Shown: in pieces, positions 6,288-14,458 of the stretch
How positions within the stretch are numbered: the stretch's first letter is position 1
How the letters are laid out: each line of letters begins with the position of its first letter
Source of the DNA: Haloarculaceae archaeon
GTDB lineage: Archaea; Halobacteriota; Halobacteria; Halobacteriales; Haloarculaceae
Length of the DNA stretch: 15,079 nt
NCBI GenBank assembly: GCA_018609665.1
Contig: JAHENN010000180.1
Location: 1-15,079 of the forward strand
Reading direction: 5' to 3'
Notes under the pieces: model-generated
Database searches by the model: none
What the model was told of the DNA's origin: nothing
The model's input: only the letters and a program-made list of their open reading frames with translations
Position numbers and translations under genes: made by a program

Positions 6288-8984
6288 CTACGAGAACAGC
6301 CCCTCGAGCACCTTGCGCTCCGCCGTCCGGAGGTGCTGGCTGAGCGTCGACTGTGCGATGCCGATCTCCGCGGCGACGCTCTCGGCGTCGGTGCTGCGCG
6401 GCCAGTCGAAGTACCCGGAGTGGAACGCCGTCTGCAGCGCCTCGCGCTGCCGGTCGGTCAGCCGGTCGTCGACGCGCCCGGCGGCGCCCGGGTCCGTCCG
6501 TCCGGCGGACGACAGGTCGCGTTTCGCCGACAGTTCGGCCGTCTCGAGGGCGGCAGTGACCCCGTCGACGTACTCCCGGACGTCGACCGAGTGGGAGAGC
6601 TCCACGGTCACCGCCAGACGGGTCGACCCCTCCCGGAGCGAGACCCCGCGCAGCGCGGCCCCGCGCTCGACCATCGTGCGGACGGCCGAGCCGGACCCCA
6701 GCGTGACCGCACAGGTGACGGACGCCTCGTCGGTCCGGAGCACCGACGCGTGGGCGTGGTCGCGGACGGTCTCGGCGACCCGGTCGGTGTCGTCCGGTCC
6801 GTCGGGCTCGAGTTCGACGAACGCCGCGGCGGTTCCGTCTGCCCGGTGTGAGACGTCGACCACCGACAGGGGGACGTCGACCGCCGCCGCGAGCCGGGAG
6901 AGCCCGGAGTCGGCCTCGACGTGGAACTCGAGGGCGACTACGCCGCCCGACAGCAGCGCGTCGCGCCGTCGAATCGCGCCGATGGCGTGGCCGACGGTCA
7001 CGCCGAGCTGCTCGAATGCCTCGATTTCGTCGTCGTCCATCCCGCGCGGACGGTCGATGTGGATTTCGAGGGCGCCGAACCCCGTCGACTCGTGGACGAC
7101 GGGAACCGCGACGACGGTGTGGGTACCGCGCCGCAGCCCCCGGTCGCGCCACCACGGTCCGGGGGCGGTGTTCGCCAGGTCGGTCACGGCCACCGGCGAG
7201 CCGGTTTCGTGGGCCCGTCTGGCGGGGACGACCGCCGCCGCCGCAGGCGCCGACGGTGGGTCCGCGGGGAGTCCGGAGAGGTACTCGTCCAGCGACCCGG
7301 CCGACGCCCGGCTGACCGTCCGCCCCGTCGGGACGTCCCGGGCGGCGATCCAGGCGCCGGTGACGGCGTCGATCCGGAGCAGTCGGCGACAGACCTCCGT
7401 CTCGACCTCCTCGCGGCTGTCGGCGCTCACCACCGCCGGGGCGGTCGAGCGGATGAGACGGTTGACCCTGTCGAGACGCGTCAGCCGCTCGTTGCGCCGC
7501 TGGAGCTTCTGTTCCCGGTCCCGGAGCCGCCGCGACCGGGCGATCTGTTCCAGGGCCTGTCGGGCGTTCGCCGCCCATGTCTTCGCGAGACTGCGGCTCG
7601 TCGTCGAGAGTCCCGCCCCGTCCGTCGTCGCGACCAGGAGCACCCCCTGCTGCCCGAGGGGGCAGACGGCCCACTCCCCGAACGGCTCGTCGAGCCAGCC
7701 GACACGACCGTGCTTTTCCCGGTACGTCGCGGCGTCGAGCAGCTCCGGGCGGTCTGCGAACGCCGTCCAGACCGGCCCGGAACCGCCCGACAGCGTCGGG
7801 AGCGTCGGCTCGACGGCCGCGCCGGTCGCCTCCTGTGCCGCCGGCACCAGGTCGCCGGTGGCCTCGTCCCGGGTGAACACGGCCGCGTACGGGAAGTCGA
7901 GTTCGACCGTCGCGGCCTTGACCGTCAGGTCGACGACGGCCTCCCGCGTCTCCGCGGCCATCAGCTCGCGCGTCGCGCGGTGAATCGACCGGAGGTACCG
8001 CTCGCGCTGGTGTCGTCCCGTCACCTCGTGGTAGTGTTCGATCCGTCCCCCTGCGTACAGACCCGTCTCGATCGGCGCGCTGTGGTACTCGAGCCACCGC
8101 TCCGGCCGCCCGTCGGCCGCGGGCACGTGGACGGTCGCCTCCAGCTCCCGGCCGTGTCCCGCCAGCCCGTCCCGTATCAGCGACACGAGCGACGCGTCGC
8201 CGGCCTCGAGCGGTTCGAACTGCTCGGCCGCGACGGTCCCGTAGCTGCGGCCGCGGACGTCACTGCGGTCGAGCCCGAGCAGCCGCTCGGTCGCGGCGTT
8301 GGCCCAGACGACGGTGCCGTCGTCGTCGACCACGACGGCGGCGTCCCGCGAGCTGTCGAGGACGTCCTCGGTGAGCGACTCGTAGCGGCGTTCGTCGGTC
8401 CGCTCGGCGGCCGTCCGCCGGAGCCGCTCGACGGCGACCTGGAAGTCGTCGTCCGGCAGCCGCGTCAACAGCGACTCGACGTCGCTCTGTACCGACTCCA
8501 GCCGGTCGACCAGCGCGCGGTACTCCTCGCTGGCCTCGAGCACCTCGGGGCGTCGAACGGCCTCGAGCGTCTCCTGTCGCTCGATGAGCGAGAACAGCTC
8601 CCGCAGCTTCTCGTCGTACTCGGCCCGGGAGAGCATCCGCTCGACGGTCTCGTACAGTTCCTCGGCCTCGATCGGCTTCTCGAGGTAGGCGTCGAACCCC
8701 ATCTGCACCACGTCGAGGTCGGGCGTGACCGCCGAAACCATCACCACCTGCGGGTCCACCTCGGCGTCCCGCACCACCCCGAGCACCTCCTCGCCGGAGA
8801 GCCCGGGCATCATCCGGTCCAGCAGCACCACGTCGACGGTTCCGTCCAGCCGGTCGAGCGCCGTCGTCCCGTCGTAGGCGGTCTCGACGGCGTAGGTTCC
8901 GCCGAGCCACTCGGCGTACAGCTCCGCCAGGTCGGCGTCGTCCTCGACGACGAGCACCCGGGGTGGGGACCGTTCGGCGGTCAT
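6288..8984 (-). CDS. Bat-type response regulator: REC-HalX-PAS-GAF-GAF-HTH_10
   Basis: This is an 898-residue regulator. Residues 8-118 are a complete receiver domain: acidic pair Glu14/Asp15-Asp16, phosphoacceptor Asp56 (VVLLDRMMPGLSG), Ser84 and Lys103. Residues about 120-190 match HalX, a haloarchaeal helical domain that normally follows REC. Then come a PAS domain (about 205-325), two GAF domains (about 335-480 and 500-675), and a bacterio-opsin-activator module (about 680-898). That module ends in an HTH_10 helix-turn-helix (842-895, LTDRQREALQTAFHSGYFDW then GIAQSTLSQHLRTAERKVL). It should be a cytoplasmic DNA-binding transcription factor controlled both by phosphorylation and by its own PAS/GAF ligands. 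The ATG at 8982-8984 overlaps the TGA of the upstream kinase and begins directly before the receiver, so that kinase is the obvious phosphodonor. The target genes are not known. There are no frameshifts or missing core residues. Confidence 0.9.
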   Translation of the reverse strand: MTAERSPPRVLVVEDDADLAELYAEWLGGTYAVETAYDGTTALDRLDGTVDVVLLDRMMPGLSGEEVLGVVRDAEVDPQVVMVSAVTPDLDVVQMGFDAYLEKPIEAEELYETVERMLSRAEYDEKLRELFSLIERQETLEAVRRPEVLEASEEYRALVDRLESVQSDVESLLTRLPDDDFQVAVERLRRTAAERTDERRYESLTEDVLDSSRDAAVVVDDDGTVVWANAATERLLGLDRSDVRGRSYGTVAAEQFEPLEAGDASLVSLIRDGLAGHGRELEATVHVPAADGRPERWLEYHSAPIETGLYAGGRIEHYHEVTGRHQRERYLRSIHRATRELMAAETREAVVDLTVKAATVELDFPYAAVFTRDEATGDLVPAAQEATGAAVEPTLPTLSGGSGPVWTAFADRPELLDAATYREKHGRVGWLDEPFGEWAVCPLGQQGVLLVATTDGAGLSTTSRSLAKTWAANARQALEQIARSRRLRDREQKLQRRNERLTRLDRVNRLIRSTAPAVVSADSREEVETEVCRRLLRIDAVTGAWIAARDVPTGRTVSRASAGSLDEYLSGLPADPPSAPAAAAVVPARRAHETGSPVAVTDLANTAPGPWWRDRGLRRGTHTVVAVPVVHESTGFGALEIHIDRPRGMDDDEIEAFEQLGVTVGHAIGAIRRRDALLSGGVVALEFHVEADSGLSRLAAAVDVPLSVVDVSHRADGTAAAFVELEPDGPDDTDRVAETVRDHAHASVLRTDEASVTCAVTLGSGSAVRTMVERGAALRGVSLREGSTRLAVTVELSHSVDVREYVDGVTAALETAELSAKRDLSSAGRTDPGAAGRVDDRLTDRQREALQTAFHSGYFDWPRSTDAESVAAEIGIAQSTLSQHLRTAERKVLEGLFS

Positions 8985-11900
8985 CGACCCGGCTCGCCGT
9001 CCCGTCCGACCGGCAGCCGCAGTGTCACCGTCGTCCCCGCCGAGTCGGTCTCGACGGCGAGGTCGCCGCCGGCCTGCGTGACGATCATCCGGACCATCCA
9101 CAGGCCGAGCCCCTTGCCGTGGTTGAGCGGCGTCTCCTCGCCCGTCTCGATGACCTCCGCCTCCATCGCCGGCATCCCCGGCCCGTCGTCCTGCACCTCG
9201 ATTTCGAGCCAGTCGCCGTCCGCACGGGAGAGTTCGACCTCGACCGTGGCGTCGTCCCTCGCGGCCGCCGCGTTCTGGACCAGCTCGCGAACCGCCTCGG
9301 TGAGCGACACCGGTACCGTCGCCCCGCCGGCGCCGGAGACGTCGGTCGTGACCGTCAGGTCGTCGTGTGCCTCCCGGACCGGCGCGACGGCGTCCTCGAG
9401 GAGCGGACCGACCGCCGTCGTGGTCTGCTGCTCGGCGGGCGACCGCAGGGTCCGTCGTATCTCGCCCATCCGTCGGGTCATCGAATCCCAGTCGTCGAGT
9501 ATCCCCGCGACCGTCTCGAACTGCTCGGCCCGTTCGTCGGCGTCCGGCTCCTCGCATATCGCCTCCGTCCACCCTCGGACCTTCGTCAGGTCGTTCCGCA
9601 TGTTGTGCCGAAGCACGCGCTGCATGACCTCGAGGTGCTGTCTGTGCTGCCGTCTGGCGGTGATGTCGCGGCCCTCCGCGACGAGCAGCGAGACGTCGCC
9701 GTCCTCGTCGGTCACGGGCTTCACCGAGAAGTCGACCGTCGCGAAGCCGTCGGCACCTTTAGCCTCCGTCTCGTAGCGGACGAAGTTGCCGTCTGCCGCC
9801 CGCTCGATCGCGTCCCGGACGGAGTCCTCGGCCGCCTCCGAGTGGTTCCACCAGCCGACGTCGGCGAGCGGCTCTCCGACGATGTCCTCGCGGTCGATTC
9901 CGCCGAACTCGAGCGCCGCGTCGTTGGCCTCGACGATCGTCCCGTCGAGCTCCAGCAGCCCGGTGAACTGGAACGTCTGGTTGAAGATTCCCTCGAACCG
10001 TCGGGCCTGTTTCTTGCTCTCGGTGACGTCGCGCAGGTACAGTAGCATCCCGCCGATAGCGTCGTCGTCCAGCATGTTCTGACACCGCCCTTCGACGTGG
10101 CGCCACTCGTCGTCGCCGGCCCGGAACCGGCACTCGGCGTGGAACTCGGACCCGGGCTGCTCGACGCCGTCGAAGAACCCCGCCATCGCCTGCTCGCGGC
10201 TCTCCGGGTGGACGTAGTCGAAGACGTTCTCGCCGACGAGCGTCTCCGGGTCGTGGTCGAGCACCCGGTCGGCGGAGCCGCTGGCGTACGTGATCGTCCC
10301 GTCGGGGTCGACGACGGTGACGACGTCGTCGGACTCCTCGACGAACCGCTCGGTCCGTCTGCGCTGGCGGCGCCGGTCGGTCATGTCGCGGACGATCATC
10401 GCGTACCCCCGGAACTCGTCGTCGTCGGTCTCCAGCGGCGCGTAGCGCACGTCGGCGTGGAACGTCGACCCGTCGGCCCGGAGGAGGTGGCCCTCGAAGG
10501 CGCTCTCGCCGGAGAGACGGGCCTGCTGCAGCAGCCGCTCGGGGACGCCGGCGGTCCGGTCGTTCTCCGGGTGGAGTCGGGCCATCGGCATCCCGACGGC
10601 CGTCCCGGCGTCGTGGCCGAACAGCGCCGTCGCACCGCCGTTCCACGTCGCGACGTCGCCGTCCTCGCCGACGACGAGGAAGGCGTACTCCTCGACGCTC
10701 TCGACTAGCAGCCGGAACCGCTCGCGCTGGTTGTACAGTTCCTCCTCGCGGCGGGCCTCTTCGGTGACGTCCTGCGCCAGGACGAGCCCGCCCCGTTCGG
10801 CCGCCGGCGTCCCGCCGTCGACCGGAACGACGTGTATCCGCAGGGTCCGGCCGTCGAGTTCGACGCGGCGGTCCGTACGGGTGCCGTCGAGCGCCGCCCG
10901 GAACCGCGGGACGAGCGGATGGTCGCCGTCGGCCATGACCGTCCCCGCTCGCCGTCCGACGATGTCGGACTCCGCCAGCCCGACCTGGCCGAGCAGTTCG
11001 CCGGCGGCGAGGGTGTACTCCAACTCCCCGTCGAAGAGGAGGACACCGCCGTTGGGGATGTTCTCCGCCAGCGTCCGGTACCGCCGCTCGCTGCGCCGGC
11101 GCTCCCGCTCCCGACGCTTCCGGTCCGTGATGTCCGTGCTGGTCGCCAGTACCCGACCGGCGTCGCCGTCGTCGTCGACCGGGACGGCCCGCGTCCGGAC
11201 CCACAGCGGGTCCTCGTCGGCGGTGTCGACCCGGAGTTCGCCGGTCCACGGCTCGCCGTCCCGTAGCGTTTCCAGCGCCTCGAGCAGGGTGTCGCGGTCG
11301 CGCCGGTCGACGACCGACTCGAACCCCTCGACGGAGTCGATATCCCGACCGATCATCTCGACGTACGTCTCGTTCATCGAGACGTCGCCCGTCTCCAGGT
11401 CCCACTCGGCGATGCCGGTGTTCGTCTCCGACAGCGTCAGGTCGAGCCGGGCTCGCTGCTGGCGCAGCTCCTCGCGGTCGTTCCGTCGGTCGATCTCGTA
11501 GGACACCCAGCGCCGGAGGAGCCTGACGAACGACCGCTCGGTCTCCGAGAACTCCGTCTCGCGGGCCTCCGAGGAGGCGAAACAGAGCGTCCCGTAGTTC
11601 CGCTCGTCGATGTCGACGGAGCCGCCGATGTACGTCTCGAGCCCGAAGGCGTCGTAGGCAGGGTCGTCGGCCCACCCGGACTCCGCGGCGTGCGTGACCG
11701 TCATGAGGCCCTCGCTTTCCACCGTCCGTTTGCAGTACGATTCCCCGAGGGGACAGACGTCGCCGGGCTGCAGCCGGTCGTGGTCTCCGCAGGCCTGCAC
11801 CACGGTCTGTGTTCCGGCGTCGCCGTCGGTCTCGATCCGTGTCAGGAACCCGTACGGCAGGTCGAGGTAATCGCTGCCGGCCGCGAGCAGCCCGTCGACC

Positions 11901-14080
11901 TTCTCCTCGAAGGAGCTGCCGGGGTCGGTCGTCACCTCGTAGACGCGCTCGAGGGCCTCGACGGTCGCCTCGGTCTGCCGTTCGCGGCGCCGGCGCTCGG
12001 TGACGTCCTGCTGGATGCCGACGTAGTTCGTCACCGTCCCGTCGTCGTCGCGTATCGGCGTCACCGACAGCTCCACCCGGTACGGCGTGCCGTCGGCCCG
12101 GTAGTTCCTGAACTCGGCGGAGACCGGCATCTCGTCGTCGGCGTCGCCCCGCAGCGCCGCGGCCTGCTCGGGGTCGGCCGCCTCCCCCCGGAGGGACCGC
12201 GGGTTCCGGCCCACCGCCTCTTCGGCGTCGTAGCCCGTCATCCGTTCGAAGCCGTCGTTGACGTACACGAGCGGGTTGTCGGGCTCGGTCGCGTCGGTGA
12301 TCTGGATGCCGACGGTCGCCTCGTCCATCGCCCGCTCCTTCAGCTCGAGTTCGCGCTTCCGCGCCTCCCGTTCGGTCTCGTCGCGGACGGTGCAGACGAG
12401 CCGACCGTCGTCGACGATGGTCAGCGAGAGCTCGGCCGGGAACGTCGACCCGTCGGGCCGGCTGCCGGTGACCCGCCCGCGCCAGTGCCCGTCCGACTCG
12501 AGGGCCGGGAACGCCGTCTCCTCCAGCCGCTCGATTTCCTCCTCGTCGTACAGCCGACGCCAGCTGTCGCCCAGCAGCTGTTCCTTGTCGTCGAAGCCGT
12601 ACATCTCGACGTGGGTGCGGTCGATGTAGGTGTACTCCCCATCGTCGAGAACCGCGATGCCGTCGGCCGCCTGTTCGATGGCCCGCCGGAACGATTCGAG
12701 CCGACGACGGCGTTCCTTCCGGGCCGTGACGTCACGGAGGACGCCGGCCGTCCCGTGGAACTCGTCTCCGATCAGCGCCAGCCGGTTCTCGACGGTCCTC
12801 GTCTCGCCGTCGGCCGTCTCGAGGTCGAACTCCGACGTCACCGACCGCTCGTCGGAGCCGAGTAGCGTCTCGATCTGCTCGCGAATCCGGTCGACGTCGT
12901 CTTCGTCCATCCCGACCGAGACGTGCGAGCCGATGACGTCCGTTCCGTAGCCGAACTCCCGCTTTGCGGCCTCGTTGACGAACGTGAACTGGCCGTCCGT
13001 GTCGAGCGCGTAGACGGGGTCGTCGACGGCCTCGAGTATCGTCTCGTACCGCCGCAGGTCGGCGAGCCGCCGACGGCGCTCGATTTCGGTTCCGATCCAC
13101 GCGGCGAGGAGCCCGACGAACGTCCGTTCGGCGGGACGGAACGGCGCCTCGCGCGGTCGATCCATGGAGAAGTTGACCGTCCCGTAGGTCTCGTCGCCGA
13201 CGACGACCGGCGCGGCGATGTAGGCGCGGACGTCGTCCGACGCCGGATGGCTCCGGTGTTCCGTGTCGGCGACGTCGGCGAAGGCGACCGGCTCCGTCGT
13301 CTCCCCGAGCACCGTCGCCTGGCACATCGTCTCCCCGAGGTCGTACACCGCCCCCGGTTCGTAGTCGTCCGTCGCGTCCACGACGGCCTCGATCTCGTAG
13401 TCGTCGCCGTCGACGTGGGCGAGGAGAGCCGTGTCGAGGCCGACGTACTCCCTGCCGAGCGACAGCAGCCGCTCGATGGTGGCGCCGAACCCCTCGCCGG
13501 CGACCGTCGTCTCGTGCAACCGGCGGAACGCCATCGCGTCGGCCTCGGCCGTGTCCGACGTCCGCACCGTCGCCACGTCCCCGAGGTCCGGCGAGACGGC
13601 CTCCGGTCCCGTCGCGGCCGGCGGTCGGTCGTCGATACGGTCGAGCGTCGCTCCGAGTGCTGCTGCGAGTTCCTCCGCGACGGCCGCCGCCGTCTCGTCG
13701 ATGCCGTTCGACCCGTGCACCTCGAGACGGAGCACCCAGCGACGGCCGGCGGGGACGAACACGCAGCCGCGCCCGGTTCCGTCGACCTCGACCGACACCG
13801 CTCCCGGCGTCGTCTCCGGACGGTCGCCGAGGCGCTCGACGACGGAGTCCGGTACCGGCGGCCCGTCGCCACCGCCCCCGGAGGCAGACGACCCGAGCAG
13901 CACGGTGGCTCCCGTGTCCGGGTCGTGCTCGAGGACGTCGACCGTCGGCCCCTCGAGCACCCCTCGCGACAGTTCGAGGATGCCGGCGACGGCGTCGTCG
14001 ACGGTCTCGGCCGAGCCGAGCTGTGCCGTCGGCGCGAGAACGTACGCCGCTTCGCTGAGATGTGGACGGGAACTAGCCAT
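8981..14080 (-). CDS. Giant soluble multi-PAS/GAF sensor histidine kinase
   Basis: This is a 1699-residue cytoplasmic sensor kinase with no membrane segments. Approximate layout: divergent GAF-like region 1-150; GAF 178-335; PAS 345-453, 463-572 and 580-697; GAF 705-865; PAS 877-988, 997-1107, 1117-1236, 1242-1356 and 1358-1476; HisKA-like dimerisation helix 1483-1545; HATPase_c 1555-1692. The phosphorylated histidine is His1492 in VLRHNMRND, typical of haloarchaeal kinases. The ATPase has an N-box (ELVQN, Asn1603), G1 (DDGPGM, 1631-1636) and G2 (GKGLGLW, 1655-1661), so it looks active. The third PAS is LOV-like at GRNPRSLRG (624-632) but has Pro627 where LOV photosensors have the flavin-adduct Cys. 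The second full GAF has Cys776 and Cys783 in CPLGESYC. The ATG at 14078-14080 is preferred over a GTG at 14095 because the TATA box at 14101-14108 predicts transcription starting at about the ATG. The stop overlaps the regulator start, indicating a kinase-regulator pair. Confidence 0.93.
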   Translation of the reverse strand: MASSRPHLSEAAYVLAPTAQLGSAETVDDAVAGILELSRGVLEGPTVDVLEHDPDTGATVLLGSSASGGGGDGPPVPDSVVERLGDRPETTPGAVSVEVDGTGRGCVFVPAGRRWVLRLEVHGSNGIDETAAAVAEELAAALGATLDRIDDRPPAATGPEAVSPDLGDVATVRTSDTAEADAMAFRRLHETTVAGEGFGATIERLLSLGREYVGLDTALLAHVDGDDYEIEAVVDATDDYEPGAVYDLGETMCQATVLGETTEPVAFADVADTEHRSHPASDDVRAYIAAPVVVGDETYGTVNFSMDRPREAPFRPAERTFVGLLAAWIGTEIERRRRLADLRRYETILEAVDDPVYALDTDGQFTFVNEAAKREFGYGTDVIGSHVSVGMDEDDVDRIREQIETLLGSDERSVTSEFDLETADGETRTVENRLALIGDEFHGTAGVLRDVTARKERRRRLESFRRAIEQAADGIAVLDDGEYTYIDRTHVEMYGFDDKEQLLGDSWRRLYDEEEIERLEETAFPALESDGHWRGRVTGSRPDGSTFPAELSLTIVDDGRLVCTVRDETEREARKRELELKERAMDEATVGIQITDATEPDNPLVYVNDGFERMTGYDAEEAVGRNPRSLRGEAADPEQAAALRGDADDEMPVSAEFRNYRADGTPYRVELSVTPIRDDDGTVTNYVGIQQDVTERRRRERQTEATVEALERVYEVTTDPGSSFEEKVDGLLAAGSDYLDLPYGFLTRIETDGDAGTQTVVQACGDHDRLQPGDVCPLGESYCKRTVESEGLMTVTHAAESGWADDPAYDAFGLETYIGGSVDIDERNYGTLCFASSEARETEFSETERSFVRLLRRWVSYEIDRRNDREELRQQRARLDLTLSETNTGIAEWDLETGDVSMNETYVEMIGRDIDSVEGFESVVDRRDRDTLLEALETLRDGEPWTGELRVDTADEDPLWVRTRAVPVDDDGDAGRVLATSTDITDRKRRERERRRSERRYRTLAENIPNGGVLLFDGELEYTLAAGELLGQVGLAESDIVGRRAGTVMADGDHPLVPRFRAALDGTRTDRRVELDGRTLRIHVVPVDGGTPAAERGGLVLAQDVTEEARREEELYNQRERFRLLVESVEEYAFLVVGEDGDVATWNGGATALFGHDAGTAVGMPMARLHPENDRTAGVPERLLQQARLSGESAFEGHLLRADGSTFHADVRYAPLETDDDEFRGYAMIVRDMTDRRRQRRRTERFVEESDDVVTVVDPDGTITYASGSADRVLDHDPETLVGENVFDYVHPESREQAMAGFFDGVEQPGSEFHAECRFRAGDDEWRHVEGRCQNMLDDDAIGGMLLYLRDVTESKKQARRFEGIFNQTFQFTGLLELDGTIVEANDAALEFGGIDREDIVGEPLADVGWWNHSEAAEDSVRDAIERAADGNFVRYETEAKGADGFATVDFSVKPVTDEDGDVSLLVAEGRDITARRQHRQHLEVMQRVLRHNMRNDLTKVRGWTEAICEEPDADERAEQFETVAGILDDWDSMTRRMGEIRRTLRSPAEQQTTTAVGPLLEDAVAPVREAHDDLTVTTDVSGAGGATVPVSLTEAVRELVQNAAAARDDATVEVELSRADGDWLEIEVQDDGPGMPAMEAEVIETGEETPLNHGKGLGLWMVRMIVTQAGGDLAVETDSAGTTVTLRLPVGRDGEPGR

Positions 14081-14100
14081 GATGTAGTGAGACACCGTGA

Positions 14101-14108
14101 TTATTTAA
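14101..14108 (-). promoter_or_regulatory. TATA box of the sensor-kinase operon
   Basis: The minus strand reads TTAAATAA, the best TATA box in the window and part of a conspicuous AT-rich island. Its centre is about 25 bases before the kinase ATG at 14080. Transcription should therefore start at or within a few bases of that ATG, giving a leaderless mRNA. This argues against the in-frame GTG at 14093-14095, which would lie upstream of the transcript. Confidence 0.7.
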
Positions 14109-14111
14109 CAA

Positions 14112-14119
14112 CACCGGTG
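14112..14119. promoter_or_regulatory. CACCGGTG palindrome adjoining the kinase TATA box
   Basis: This perfect 8-base palindrome ends three bases upstream of the TTAAATAA box, over or beside the expected BRE (about -32 to -39 from the predicted start). That is a position where a bound regulator could block or help TFB. A site this short could occur by chance, so an operator role is only a suggestion. Confidence 0.3.
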
Positions 14120-14189
14120 AAAACCGGGTCTCGTTCGTCCGGCACCGTCCGATACCACGACGCACGCGGGACGTGCGGTCGTGTCCGCG

Positions 14190-14277
14190 CGTTCTCTCGC
14201 TGGCGGAATCATGTAGACCGCTCCGTCGTCGACGGACAATCGTCCACTCCCGTTTCACATCGGGATGCGAGAGAACG
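14190..14277. repeat. 11-base spaced inverted repeat
   Basis: CGTTCTCTCGC (14190-14200) and GCGAGAGAACG (14267-14277) are exact reverse complements 66 bases apart. The right arm directly precedes the 16-base palindrome at 14280. The arms could be two copies of one protein-binding site in opposite orientation or the stem of a large RNA hairpin. Confidence 0.8.
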
Positions 14278-14279
14278 AC

Positions 14280-14295
14280 ACCGATACGTATCGGT
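14280..14295. promoter_or_regulatory. 16-base perfect palindrome, candidate operator
   Basis: ACCGATACGTATCGGT reads the same on both strands. It is AT-rich at its core (GATACGTATC) and is followed by a further half-match (GTATC to 14298). The size and symmetry are typical of a site for a dimeric helix-turn-helix protein. It lies 164 bases before the transporter ATG and about 200 bases before the kinase start, so it could serve either gene. The binding protein is unknown. Confidence 0.5.
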
Positions 14296-14458
14296 ATCTG
14301 CCGGCAGCGCTCCGCGGGCGAACGGGGTCGGATTCCCGACGACGGGGGATGGCCGGGGGGCACTTCGAGAACCGGGACCGTCCCGCCGAGCGCAGGCTTG
14401 ACGTGGTCGGGAAACAGTTCTCCGACACGCGCCGACGACCGTCGGCGCCGTACCACGG

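Larger units (their letters stand above)
14081..14458. other. Divergent intergenic region between kinase and MFS transporter
   Basis: These 378 bases carry no gene I can support. They contain the kinase TATA box and adjacent CACCGGTG palindrome (14101-14119), an 11-base inverted repeat pair (14190-14200 and 14267-14277), a short dyad TCCGTCG-T-CGACGGA (14222-14236) and a 16-base perfect palindrome (14280-14295). The transporter promoter is not obvious: the weak AAACAG near 14411-14416 is the only AT-rich candidate close to the ATG. The number of symmetric elements fits a regulatory region controlling one or both flanking genes. Confidence 0.6.

Noticed and set aside
12180..12215. LOV photosensor domain in the kinase (GRNPRSLRG)
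   Set aside because: The motif aligns with the LOV GRNCRFLQ block, but the flavin-adduct cysteine is proline (Pro627). It is better called a PAS domain of unknown ligand.
14081..14095. Alternative GTG start adding five residues to the kinase
   Set aside because: It would lie upstream of the transcription start predicted from the TATA box, and the ATG at 14080 gives a leaderless mRNA typical of haloarchaea.
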